From an uncultured Bacteroidales bacterium (lineage in GTDB: Bacteria; Bacteroidota; Bacteroidia; Bacteroidales; Bacteroidaceae): DNA of 6,709 nt. Under the pieces are notes generated by a model that was not told where the DNA came from, did not search any database, and saw only the letters and a program-made list of their open reading frames with translations. Positions 1 through 5,726 of this stretch are shown in pieces. Within the stretch, counting starts at the first letter, position 1, and every line of letters starts with the position of its first letter. The DNA is taken from assembly GCA_902768605.1 (NCBI GenBank), contig CACXLY010000103.1, positions 1 through 6,709 on the forward strand, written 5' to 3'. The position numbers and the translations under genes were made by a program.

Positions 1-72
1 GCTCCCGAACTCGTCAAAGAGCCCCTCAACTACGAGATAATCAAGGTACAGACACGTAACTATAAGAATTAA
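1..72 (+). CDS. frdA: Fumarate reductase/succinate dehydrogenase flavoprotein subunit, C-terminal end (partial)
   Basis: Frame 1 is open from the window edge and ends in TAA at 70-72, giving 23 residues that finish in [10 protein letters not shown] tail of the form KVQTRNYK is what I recall for the flavoprotein subunit of Bacteroidales fumarate reductase/succinate dehydrogenase. The stop lies only five bases before the start of the iron-sulfur subunit gene, which is the expected order (cytochrome b, flavoprotein, iron-sulfur). The full protein would bind FAD covalently and interconvert fumarate and succinate on the cytoplasmic side. Only the tail is visible, so the call rests mainly on gene order. 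Confidence 0.8.
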   Translation, partial: APELVKEPLNYEIIKVQTRNYKN

Positions 73-77
73 CAATC

Positions 78-836
78 ATGGCTAAGAATATAAGTGTTAC
101 GATAAAGTTCTGGAAGCAGAACGGTCCTAAGGACAAGGGTCACTTCGACACGCATGAGTTGAAGAACATTCCCGACGACACCTCGTTCCTCGAGGCGCTC
201 GACATCATGAACGAGGAGCTTATCAACGAGGGCAAGGAGCCTTTCGTGTTCGACCACGACTGCCGCGAAGGCATCTGCGGCATGTGCTCGCTCTACATCA
301 ACGGCACACCGCACGGCAAGACAGAGCGCGGCGCCACTACCTGCCAGCTCTATATGCGTAAGTTCAAGGACGGCGAGACCATCACCGTAGAGCCTTGGCG
401 CTCGGCCGGCTTCCCCGTCATCAAGGACTGCATGGTGGACCGCAATGCCTTCGACAAGATTATGCAGGCAGGCGGCTACACGACCGTCCGCACAGGTCAG
501 GCTCAGGATGCCAACGCCATCCTCATTCCTAAGGAAGACGCCGACGAGGCGATGGACTGCGCCAGCTGCATCGGTTGCGGCGCCTGCGTGGCAGCCTGCA
601 AGAACGGCTCTGCCATGCTCTTCGTCAGCTCGAAGGTGAGCCAGCTCGCCCTGCTGCCTCAGGGTAGGGTAGAGGCCGCAAAGCGCGCGAAGGCAATGGT
701 GGCGAAGATGGACGAACTGGGCTTCGGCAACTGCACTAACACCCGTGCCTGCGAAGCCGTCTGCCCGAAGTGCGAGACCATCTCGAACATCGCCCGCCTG
801 AACCGCGAGTTCATCTGCGCAAAGCTCGCAGACTAA
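78..836 (+). CDS. frdB: Fumarate reductase/succinate dehydrogenase iron-sulfur subunit
   Basis: This 252-residue protein carries electrons between the membrane quinone-reactive cytochrome b subunit and the FAD subunit of complex II. The N-terminal plant-type ferredoxin domain has 2Fe-2S ligands C62, C67 and C70 (in CREGICGMC) and C89. The C-terminal domain has C164, C167, C170 and C174 followed by C219, C225 and C229. By analogy with E. coli FrdB, C164/C167/C170/C229 would hold the 4Fe-4S cluster and C174/C219/C225 the 3Fe-4S cluster. Extra cysteines at 161 and 232 sit beside these motifs. The length is normal for the family. The ATG follows the flavoprotein stop by five bases with no Shine-Dalgarno site, so translation is probably coupled. 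In Bacteroidales this enzyme mainly reduces fumarate in the succinate-forming fermentation, but the direction cannot be read from sequence; sdhB is the alternative name. Confidence 0.96.
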   Translation: MAKNISVTIKFWKQNGPKDKGHFDTHELKNIPDDTSFLEALDIMNEELINEGKEPFVFDHDCREGICGMCSLYINGTPHGKTERGATTCQLYMRKFKDGETITVEPWRSAGFPVIKDCMVDRNAFDKIMQAGGYTTVRTGQAQDANAILIPKEDADEAMDCASCIGCGACVAACKNGSAMLFVSSKVSQLALLPQGRVEAAKRAKAMVAKMDELGFGNCTNTRACEAVCPKCETISNIARLNREFICAKLAD

Positions 837-846
837 TTCTATAGGA

Positions 847-889
847 TGGGGCTATGGGGCAAGTTGGCCTCATAGCCCCATTATATTTA
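847..889 (+). terminator. Rho-independent terminator after frdB
   Basis: A perfect 10-bp stem (847-856 with 871-880, TGGGGCTATG/CATAGCCCCA) continues inward by four more pairs including one G-U, leaving a 6-base loop at 861-866. A T-rich stretch TTATATTTA follows. It starts 11 bases after the frdB stop and closes the complex II operon. Confidence 0.88.
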
Positions 890-911
890 AAGAAGAAGGC
901 TTTGTAGACGT

Positions 912-918
912 AAAGGGA
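912..918 (+). promoter_or_regulatory. Purine-rich ribosome binding site of the phosphoribosyltransferase gene
   Basis: AAAGGGA lies six bases before ATG 925. Most other starts in this window have no such site. It decides the start, because the frame stays open further upstream without a usable start codon. Confidence 0.5.
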
Positions 919-924
919 ACTGCT

Positions 925-1728
925 ATGGGTGTAACTTTTGACAGCAAAGAGGAGCATTTCGTGTTCGACTTCGAGCACGATGGCACTGAAGATATTGTCA
1001 GGTTGACCGGCAATGGCTATCAGGTAGAGGCGTTCGGCAGATGCTTCTATTATGGCTATGAGTTTGCCGAACAGGTTGATGGTAATGTGCGCTCGGCCTT
1101 TATCAAGCATGTCAAGTTCTCAGAGGATTTGCAGAACAATCCCGACCTTACGCAGTTTATCAAGAAAGCGATTGACCAACTGAGTCATCGTATCAATCTT
1201 TACAATTACAACCTTGTTGTCATGCCAGAGTCGTCGAGCAAAGTCAACCAGTACATGCTCCGCTACATCTACCGCTTTGCCCAGCCGATGCTGCGTAAGA
1301 TGGAACTGGTGAAGGCTCTTCCTGCAAGCATTTCCTTCGATATGGATGCCTACGAGAAGCAATACCTCGATGATGTGCTGGAGAATGGACGCCCACGATA
1401 TACAGAGGCTCAGAAGGATGAGGTGAAGCAATCCATAGCGAAGATGCTCGACCTGATTCATCAGAAAGACTATTTCACGATAGCCAAGGATGTTCGAAAG
1501 AGTCGCTTGCGTCCATATATAATGAACTTTCTCCGCTTTGCCACAGAGGAGGACAAGGAACTTTGTGCCACAATCAGGAAGCAGAACATCCTGGTGATGG
1601 ACGATGTCACGACCAGCGGTTCCACGCTGAACGAGATACTCCGCACCCTTCGCATCCTCAACGAGGACAACGAGATAACCGTCTTCAGCCTCATAGGACG
1701 CAAAGACCTGATGGCGGAAACGATGTAA
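925..1728 (+). CDS. Orphan phosphoribosyltransferase-domain protein
   Basis: This 267-residue soluble protein has the type I phosphoribosyltransferase PRPP-binding loop at residues 222-234: a hydrophobic strand, the acidic pair D226-D227, then TTSGST. An earlier strand at about 96-106 (NLVVMPESSSK) fits the first core strand and PP loop of the fold. Between them, residues 120-215 are rich in charged helices, longer than a minimal PRTase core, so this looks like an inserted helical region or specialised hood. Residues 1-60 match no family I know. The frame is open upstream but contains no ATG or GTG; ATG 925 is preceded by AAAGGGA at 912-918, unusually SD-like for this genome, which supports this start. 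It is flanked by terminators and has no partner gene, so the substrate (nucleobase, amidophosphoribosyl or other) is unknown. Confidence 0.8.
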   Translation: MGVTFDSKEEHFVFDFEHDGTEDIVRLTGNGYQVEAFGRCFYYGYEFAEQVDGNVRSAFIKHVKFSEDLQNNPDLTQFIKKAIDQLSHRINLYNYNLVVMPESSSKVNQYMLRYIYRFAQPMLRKMELVKALPASISFDMDAYEKQYLDDVLENGRPRYTEAQKDEVKQSIAKMLDLIHQKDYFTIAKDVRKSRLRPYIMNFLRFATEEDKELCATIRKQNILVMDDVTTSGSTLNEILRTLRILNEDNEITVFSLIGRKDLMAETM

Positions 1729-1862
1729 ATCATCCTCGCTTACGGTCACGATGACGAATATATATATAATGTATAACGTTAAGAAAAAGATTGAGAAGAT
1801 AAACAGAAAGAGATGAGGCAGTTCTCGAGCGAGACTCCCCTTATTCTGTAATTAAACAAAAT

Positions 1863-1901
1863 AGGGAATTCCTACGGAAGTATAGGGATTCCCTTTTTCT
1901 T
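1863..1901 (+). terminator. Rho-independent terminator downstream of the phosphoribosyltransferase gene
   Basis: A 12-bp stem, 1863-1874 with 1883-1894, contains a single T-G wobble. It has an 8-base loop at 1875-1882 and is followed by TTTTCTTT. An A-rich stretch precedes the stem, so it may also work in the other direction. The 134 bases between the stop codon and this hairpin hold no convincing gene and would form a long 3' UTR. Confidence 0.85.
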
Positions 1902-1926
1902 TAGTGCGCAGGAAGCCGTACCTTTG
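1896..1926 (+). promoter_or_regulatory. Bacteroidota-type promoter for the DKNYY-repeat protein
   Basis: The -7 box TACCTTTG is at 1919-1926, followed by CA. TTTC at 1896-1899, 19 bases upstream, sits where the -33 TTTG belongs but is an imperfect match. The -33 region coincides with the T tail of the preceding terminator. Predicted transcription starts near 1932, about 25 bases before ATG 1958. Confidence 0.72.
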
Positions 1927-1957
1927 CAGTCAGATAAACCTTTTAAAGTTTACGACT

Positions 1958-2482
1958 ATGAAAAGGAATGCTTTACTCAAATCTCTCCTGCTGGCAGCGA
2001 TGATAGGCTGGGCAGCAGTGAGTCACGCTCAGCGCTACGAGATGGAGCGCGGCAGGGTGTATTTCGGAAATGAACTCATGATGCATGCCGATGCGCGGAG
2101 CTTCGTCGACCTGGGCATGGGCTATGCCAAGGACCAGAACAATGTCTATGTGAACGGCCGTGTGCTGGAGAATGTTGACCCCTCGGGGTTCCGCCTGAAG
2201 GTGCGCAGCGGCAGGCGCGGGCATGGCAGGAGCGAGGAGGAGCCTGTCGCTATGAGAGGCTACTTCAAGACGAACATGAACGTCTATTACGGCAACCGCA
2301 AGCTGGGTGCCATGGCCAGTTCGTTCGAGGAGTTGGGCGGCGGCTATGCCCGCGATGCCTTCGACGTGTACTACTGCGGCGAGAAGGTGAAAGGTGCGAT
2401 GGCGTCGTCCTTCAAATACATGGGCGGCGGCTACGGGCAGGACGCCTTCGACGCCTATTACAGAGGCAAGAAGATAGAGTAG
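1958..2482 (+). CDS. Secreted DKNYY-repeat protein
   Basis: The product has 174 residues. Residues 1-25 form a clean Sec signal peptide: KR near the N-terminus, a hydrophobic core (LLKSLLLAAMIGWAAV), and a likely signal peptidase I cut after SHA (residue 24). The mature part contains three units resembling the DKNYY family (form: ASSF, G-GYA+D, then V/AYY-G). They lie at about 44-69 (DARSFVDLGMGYAKDQNNVYVNG), 118-144 and 147-173. The last two are nearly identical and adjacent, suggesting recent duplication; a basic, glycine-rich linker (81-95) separates the first. The family has no established biochemical role. A GTG at 1904 in the same frame would lengthen the protein but lies upstream of the promoter -7 box and would bury the signal peptide, so ATG 1958 is chosen. 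The protein is probably periplasmic or exported. Confidence 0.85.
   Translation: MKRNALLKSLLLAAMIGWAAVSHAQRYEMERGRVYFGNELMMHADARSFVDLGMGYAKDQNNVYVNGRVLENVDPSGFRLKVRSGRRGHGRSEEEPVAMRGYFKTNMNVYYGNRKLGAMASSFEELGGGYARDAFDVYYCGEKVKGAMASSFKYMGGGYGQDAFDAYYRGKKIE
2291..2470 (+). repeat. Tandem coding repeat within the DKNYY protein gene
   Basis: Two adjacent units of about 87 bases encode residues from about 117 and 146 onward. Each carries GAMASSF, then GGGY, then DAFD-YY. Shared DNA blocks include GGCGGCGGCTA and GA(T/C)GCCTTCGAC, but synonymous differences show the copies have diverged. Confidence 0.65.
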
Positions 2483-2512
2483 GGGTGCGCCCCCTGCCCT
2501 TGGCTTTCCAAT

Positions 2513-2549
2513 GAAGTGCTGCAGAGAAAAATGCGGCACTTCTTTGTTT
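2513..2549 (+). terminator. Rho-independent terminator after the DKNYY-repeat gene
   Basis: An 11-bp stem, 2513-2523 with 2532-2542, contains one T-G pair. It closes on the loop GAGAAAAA and is followed by TTTGTTT. Its T-rich tail is also the -33 region of the next promoter. Confidence 0.78.
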
Positions 2550-2573
2550 GTTTCGGAAAAAGTCGTATCTTTG
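2543..2573 (+). promoter_or_regulatory. Bacteroidota-type promoter for the acyltransferase gene
   Basis: A -33 TTTG at 2543-2546 is followed by exactly 19 bases and the -7 box TATCTTTG at 2566-2573, then CA. Predicted transcription starts near 2580, about 30 bases before ATG 2612. The promoter rules out the upstream in-frame ATG at 2516 as a start. Confidence 0.85.
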
Positions 2574-2611
2574 CAGCAGATAAGAGAAAAGAAAGCAGAC
2601 GTAGTCGAGCA

Positions 2612-3163
2612 ATGAGTCAGACATCATTTTATAGCGAGGAGGAACTTCGGGCACTGGGTTTCAAGTCCATCGGCAAGGGATGCCGCATCAGCCGTAAGGC
2701 TTGTTTCTATGGCATAGAGAGCATGAGCGTGGGCGACAATGTCCGCATTGACGATTTCTGCATCCTCTCGGGCAGCATAACGCTCGGTTCGCACATCCAT
2801 ATCTCGGCCTACGTTGCCCTGTACGGCTCGAAGGGAATCGTCATGGAGGACTACACGGGCATTTCGTCGCGGACAACGGTCTATTCGGCGATGGACGACT
2901 TCTCGGGCGAGTATCTGGTCGGTCCCATTCATCCTGAGGAGAAGACGAGAGTGACGGGCGGTCCGGTCATCGTAAAGCAGTTCACTCAAGTAGGGGCGCA
3001 TTGTGTCGTGATGCCTTCTCTCACGCTGGCCGAAGGTACCGTCGTAGGCGCGATGTCGCTTGTCAGGCACTCTACGGAGCCTTGGAGCATCTACTATGGC
3101 ACCCCAGCCCGATATGTCAGCCCTCGGAAGCAGGAGATGAAGGAGTTGGCGAGGAAGCCTTGA
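2612..3163 (+). CDS. Hexapeptide-repeat (left-handed beta-helix) acyltransferase
   Basis: This 183-residue cytoplasmic protein probably transfers an acetyl group from acetyl-CoA to a sugar hydroxyl or amine. From about residue 18 to 152 it shows the I/V-G-x-x-x-x periodicity of a left-handed beta-helix, e.g. SIGKGCRIS, MSVGDNVRID, ITLGSHIHI, and near the C-terminus TQVGAHCVVMPSLTLAEGTVVGAMSLV. The stretch 79-110, with DYTGISSRTTVYSAMDD, interrupts the coil like the substrate loop of the galactoside/maltose O-acetyltransferase group. YYGTPARYV (161-169) matches the family's usual C-terminal 'GxPA+' signature. H130 in the GAH of the coil is a possible catalytic base. ATG 2612 lies just downstream of the promoter. 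It is a lone transcription unit with no polysaccharide genes nearby, so the acceptor is unknown. Confidence 0.88.
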   Translation: MSQTSFYSEEELRALGFKSIGKGCRISRKACFYGIESMSVGDNVRIDDFCILSGSITLGSHIHISAYVALYGSKGIVMEDYTGISSRTTVYSAMDDFSGEYLVGPIHPEEKTRVTGGPVIVKQFTQVGAHCVVMPSLTLAEGTVVGAMSLVRHSTEPWSIYYGTPARYVSPRKQEMKELARKP

Positions 3164-3190
3164 CCAAGGGGGAACGAACCATACACGTGT

Positions 3191-3230
3191 GAAAATGCCC
3201 GGCCTCACAAAGGAAGTCGGGCATTTTCTT
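3191..3230. terminator. Bidirectional terminator between convergent genes
   Basis: A perfect 11-bp inverted repeat, GAAAATGCCCG at 3191-3201 and CGGGCATTTTC at 3218-3228, has an A tract on its left arm and a T tract on its right arm. It can therefore terminate the acyltransferase transcript (+) and the QmcA operon (-). It lies 28 bases after the acyltransferase stop and about 54 bases past the qmcA stop. Confidence 0.88.
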
Positions 3231-3283
3231 ATTCTCTTATTCTATAAATATCATATTCTCTTATTATCTAAATCCCTTATTTC
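3231..3283. repeat. Low-complexity TTATTCTC-type repeats downstream of qmcA
   Basis: A T-rich stretch contains ATTCTCTTATT twice (3231-3241 and 3255-3265) and further partial copies (CTTATTTCTTATT) up to the qmcA stop. It has no coding potential. It resembles the other short repeats in the gaps of this minus-strand block. Confidence 0.5.
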
Positions 3284-4237
3284 TTATTCAGTCTTGAAGA
3301 GGTCTTTGATGCCGCCGATGGAGCCCAGCAGGTTGGTGGCTTCGTAGGGCAGATAGACGGTCTTCGTCTTGTCGCCTTCGGCCAGCTCCTGCATCATCTG
3401 GATGTACTTCTGAGCCAGCAGGTAGTTGGCGGGGTTGGTGGATTTGCCGACTGCCTCGGTGATGAGTTCGATGGCCTTTGCCTCTGCCTCTGCCACGCGG
3501 ATGCGAGCCTGTGCCTCACCCTCGGCCTGCAGGATGGCTTCCTGCTTGGCTGCCTCCGCTTTGTTGACGATGGCTGTGCGCTCACCCTCGGAAGCAAGGA
3601 TTTCGGCTGCCTTCTGACCCTCTGAGGTGAGAATCTGGGCACGCTTGTTACGCTCGGCCTGCATCTGCTTCTCCATGGCTGTGAGGACGCTGTCGGGAGG
3701 CGTGATGTCCTGCAGCTCAACGCGATTCACCTTGACGCCCCACTTGTCCGTAGCATCGTCGAGCACGGCGGAGAGCTTCTTGTTGATGGTGTCGCGCGAG
3801 GTCAGCGTCTCGTCCAGCTCCAGCTCGCCGATGATGTTACGCAGCGTCGTCTGCGTCAGCTTCTCGATGGCGTTGGGCAGGTTGTTGATTTCGTAGGTCG
3901 CCTTGAAGGGGTCAACAATCTGGAAGTAGAGCAGCGCGTTGATTTCCGTCTGCACGTTGTCCTTCGTGATGACGTTCTGCTTGGGGAAGTCATAGACCTG
4001 TTCGCGCAGGTCGATGGTCGTGGAGTACTGGTAGCGCCCGTGGTTGAGCACTACGATAGATTTGGGTCGGTCGATGAAGGGGATGATGATGTTGATGCCC
4101 GGCTGCAGCGTTGCGTAGTAGCGTCCGAGGCGCTCCACAATCTTCGTTTCCGACTGAGGGATAATCACCAGTGCCATCTTGGCAAAGAGTACCACCAGAA
4201 CTACGATGGCGATGAGAAAGTAAGTCATAATGGACAT
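3284..4237 (-). CDS. qmcA: SPFH/Band 7 membrane protein, QmcA (paraslipin) type
   Basis: This 317-residue protein has one N-terminal membrane segment (about 4-25), then an SPFH/Band 7 domain (about 26-190). Recognisable blocks are IIPQSETKIVERLGRY, LQPGINIIIPFID, DFPKQNVITKDNVQ, TLRNIIGELELDETLTSR and WGVKVNRVELQDITPP. A long alanine/glutamate-rich coiled coil follows (about 185-262) and the end is hydrophobic (270-310). This is the layout of E. coli QmcA and eukaryotic SLP2/paraslipin. Such proteins form large oligomers at the inner membrane and act in membrane microdomains and quality control of membrane proteins, often with an NfeD partner. The nfeD gene lies 109 bases upstream on the same strand, which supports the assignment. 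A second ATG at codon 4 is an alternative start. Length and motifs are intact. Confidence 0.93.
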   Translation of the reverse strand: MSIMTYFLIAIVVLVVLFAKMALVIIPQSETKIVERLGRYYATLQPGINIIIPFIDRPKSIVVLNHGRYQYSTTIDLREQVYDFPKQNVITKDNVQTEINALLYFQIVDPFKATYEINNLPNAIEKLTQTTLRNIIGELELDETLTSRDTINKKLSAVLDDATDKWGVKVNRVELQDITPPDSVLTAMEKQMQAERNKRAQILTSEGQKAAEILASEGERTAIVNKAEAAKQEAILQAEGEAQARIRVAEAEAKAIELITEAVGKSTNPANYLLAQKYIQMMQELAEGDKTKTVYLPYEATNLLGSIGGIKDLFKTE

Positions 4238-4303
4238 GATTTAATTTACGATTTAAAGATTTACTATTTACTATTTATTTACGATTTAACCATTTGGTAA
4301 TTT
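4238..4303 (-). repeat. A/T-rich short repeats in the leader of qmcA
   Basis: Read on the minus strand, the 60 bases before the qmcA start hold repeated units of the type TAAATCGTAAA, ATAGTAAATAGTAAATC and TTAAATCGTAAATTAAATC, running right up to the ATG. No Shine-Dalgarno site is present. The stretch should be unstructured, which suits translation initiation in Bacteroidota. Confidence 0.6.
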
Positions 4304-4344
4304 ACAGAGGTCTTTATTCCCCCTAAAGGGATAAGGGGGTCTGT
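4304..4344 (-). other. Hairpin between nfeD and qmcA
   Basis: CCCCCT (4319-4324) pairs with AGGGGG (4334-4339) over a 9-base loop, and flanking ACAGA (4304-4308) can pair with TCTGT (4340-4344). It lies just past the nfeD stop. Without a T tract on the minus strand it is not a classical terminator; it may stabilise the upstream message or tune qmcA expression. Confidence 0.4.
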
Positions 4345-4346
4345 TC

Positions 4347-4799
4347 TTAGGTTGTTCTCTCCACCGTGATGATGGTGCTTTCTCGTGAGATGACGCGGAC
4401 GTTGGAGTCGGCTGGGATGTCGTCCGGCTCGTTGGTGACAGCCTTCCAGATGTCGCCGTCGATTTGTACGCGTCCGAAGCTATCGGCCTTGACAGTCTCC
4501 ACCACACGGCCTTTCCTGCCAAGCAAGGCATCGGCGTTGCTGACGCGGTTCGGCTCTCCCTTGTGCAGGAAGCGCACGGCAAAGGGCCGCACGAAGAACA
4601 GGCTGGCCAGCGTGAAGACAGTGAAGACCGCGAGTTGCAGCACGATGCCGCCGCCAAGGGCGTCCGTCAGGCACGCAAAAGCCGCTCCGATAGAGAAGCA
4701 GATGATGAAGAAGTCACCTGCCATGAGTTCAAGAATCAGGCAGACTACAGACAAGATGGCCCATACCTGCCACAGATGTGATGTTAAGTACTCAAGCAT
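4347..4799 (-). CDS. NfeD family membrane protein (short form)
   Basis: This 150-residue protein has a hydrophobic N-terminal half with two to three membrane segments (about 11-45 and 52-72), including LILELMAGDFFIICFSIGA. A basic stop-transfer region (RPFAVRFLHK) follows. The C-terminal OB-fold domain (about 90-148) contains LLGRKGRVVETV, then GRVQIDGDIWKAV, DIPADSNVRVIS and ITVERTT, the classic NfeD pattern of G-x-V-x-(I/V)-D-G-x-x-W-x-A. The short form lacks the ClpP-like protease domain. It corresponds to E. coli YbbJ, which is paired with QmcA, as here. NfeD probably binds the SPFH assembly at the membrane. The gene sits 70 bases after the regulator-like gene and probably shares its transcript. 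Confidence 0.92.
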   Translation of the reverse strand: MLEYLTSHLWQVWAILSVVCLILELMAGDFFIICFSIGAAFACLTDALGGGIVLQLAVFTVFTLASLFFVRPFAVRFLHKGEPNRVSNADALLGRKGRVVETVKADSFGRVQIDGDIWKAVTNEPDDIPADSNVRVISRESTIITVERTT

Positions 4800-4866
4800 G
4801 ATAATTTACTATTTTAAGGATTTACTATGTATTATTCACCTTTTCACCCTTTCACCTTTTCACCTT
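4800..4866 (-). repeat. GGTGAAAAG tandem repeat and A/T-rich leader upstream of nfeD
   Basis: On the minus strand, about four copies of the 9-base unit GGTGAAAAG/GGTGAAAGG run directly after the upstream stop codon. They are followed by ATAGTAAAT/TAAATC units ending just before the nfeD ATG at 4799. The second half uses the same words as the qmcA leader. No terminator or good -7 box is seen here, so nfeD is probably read from the promoter at 5552-5582. Confidence 0.6.
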
Positions 4867-4869
4867 TTC

Positions 4870-5532
4870 TCATAAGGTAAGAATGAAGTCGTCCCACTCC
4901 TTCGACGAGCCTTTCCTCCCGAACACCTTCGAGTAGAGGCGGCTGCGGGTCGTGGCGATGCTTTCCTTCGAGTGAGCCGTCAGCATGGCGATGTCCTTGG
5001 GCTGCAGGCGCATCTTGATGAGCAGGCTGACGTGCAGTTCCTGTTCGCTCATCGGGAAGAGGCTGTAGAGCTTCTCTGTGAAGCCCGTGTAGATGCTGTT
5101 CAGCAGCTTGGTCAGCTCGCCCCAGTCCTCGTAGCTCAGGCTCTTGCCCGCATTCAGGCACTCCTGCAGGCGGCGATACACTTCCGAAGAGAAGATGACC
5201 GTTTCGGCCTGTTCGCGCTTGGCGTTCTCGATGATGGCTACCTTATTATTATAGTCGAGCGCCAGCTTCTTCTCCTCCAACTCCAGGCGGAGCATCGAGT
5301 TCTCGTCGCCCAGCTTCTTGATGAGGCTCTCCAACTCAGCCATCTTCTGCTCATTTGCCTCGATGTCGTACTGCTCCTGCATCGCGCGTACCTTGTCCAG
5401 TCGTGTCTGCAAGGCCAGTATCTTTCGGCGGCTGTTTTGCACCGTCACGATGAAGAGCACGATGTAGATGGCCGTTCCCAGGATGATGAGGAACCACTCT
5501 CTCGAAGTCATTATGGTCAACAGTTCGTTCAT
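4870..5532 (-). CDS. Membrane-anchored coiled-coil protein with C-terminal LuxR/GerE-like helix-turn-helix
   Basis: The product has 220 residues. One membrane segment lies at about 13-31 (FLIILGTAIYIVLFIVTV), followed by basic residues (RRK) that place the rest in the cytoplasm. Residues 35-110 are a strongly charged heptad-type coiled coil. Residues 160-205 (MSEQELHVSLLIKMRLQPKDIAMLTAHSKESIATTRSRLYSKVF) resemble a GerE/LuxR helix-turn-helix of the kind that ends many Bacteroidota regulators. The layout suggests a dimeric, membrane-tethered DNA-binding protein; no sensor or receiver domain is visible. The frame extends upstream to 5637, but the promoter -7 box at 5559-5552 lies inside that extension, so ATG 5532 is chosen. 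It is the first gene of the block leading into nfeD and qmcA. Function is inferred from architecture only. Confidence 0.78.
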   Translation of the reverse strand: MNELLTIMTSREWFLIILGTAIYIVLFIVTVQNSRRKILALQTRLDKVRAMQEQYDIEANEQKMAELESLIKKLGDENSMLRLELEEKKLALDYNNKVAIIENAKREQAETVIFSSEVYRRLQECLNAGKSLSYEDWGELTKLLNSIYTGFTEKLYSLFPMSEQELHVSLLIKMRLQPKDIAMLTAHSKESIATTRSRLYSKVFGRKGSSKEWDDFILTL

Positions 5533-5551
5533 TTTTTTGAGCTTTCGAGTG

Positions 5552-5582
5552 CAAAGGTACGGTAAAATGCTGAATGCTGCAA
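5552..5582 (-). promoter_or_regulatory. Bacteroidota-type promoter of the HTH/nfeD/qmcA block
   Basis: On the minus strand the -7 box TACCTTTG occupies 5559-5552, followed by CA, and TTGC lies about 19 bases upstream (5582-5579) as the -33 element. Transcription would start near 5546, giving a very short leader of about 14 bases before ATG 5532. Confidence 0.78.
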
Positions 5583-5591
5583 GCTTTTTTG

Positions 5592-5637
5592 TTTGCAATA
5601 ATTTGCAGTTACGTTTCCAGTTTGCAAATGTTTGCAA
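5592..5637. promoter_or_regulatory. Cluster of four TTTGCA motifs, possible operator
   Basis: TTTGCA(A/G) occurs at 5592, 5602, 5621 and 5631, i.e. two pairs each spaced by 10 bases, about one helical turn. TTGCAA is itself palindromic. The cluster lies just upstream of the minus-strand promoter and between two divergent transcription units. A regulator site is a possibility; nothing in the sequence identifies the protein. Confidence 0.35.
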
Positions 5638-5726
5638 GGAGGTTTTGTTTGTAGGTGTTGTTTAATGGAACATTTCATAATCCCGCACGAAAAAGAAAGA
5701 ATACAATGCAAAAAAAGAAGTGTTTC

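Noticed and set aside
1729..1862. Possible tiny ORF beginning MYNVKKKIEK between the PRTase gene and its terminator
   Set aside because: Only about 15 lysine-rich codons in A-rich DNA, with no promoter or start context of its own; better seen as 3' UTR.
1904..1957. N-terminal extension of the DKNYY protein from GTG 1904
   Set aside because: It lies upstream of and across the promoter -7 box at 1919-1926, and it would place 18 residues before a clean signal peptide.
2516..2611. N-terminal extension of the acyltransferase from ATG 2516
   Set aside because: It begins inside the terminator hairpin and spans the promoter; the hexapeptide domain is complete from ATG 2612.
5533..5637. N-terminal extension of the tethered-HTH protein from 5637
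   Set aside because: The minus-strand promoter at 5552-5582 lies within it, and the membrane segment is correctly placed from ATG 5532.
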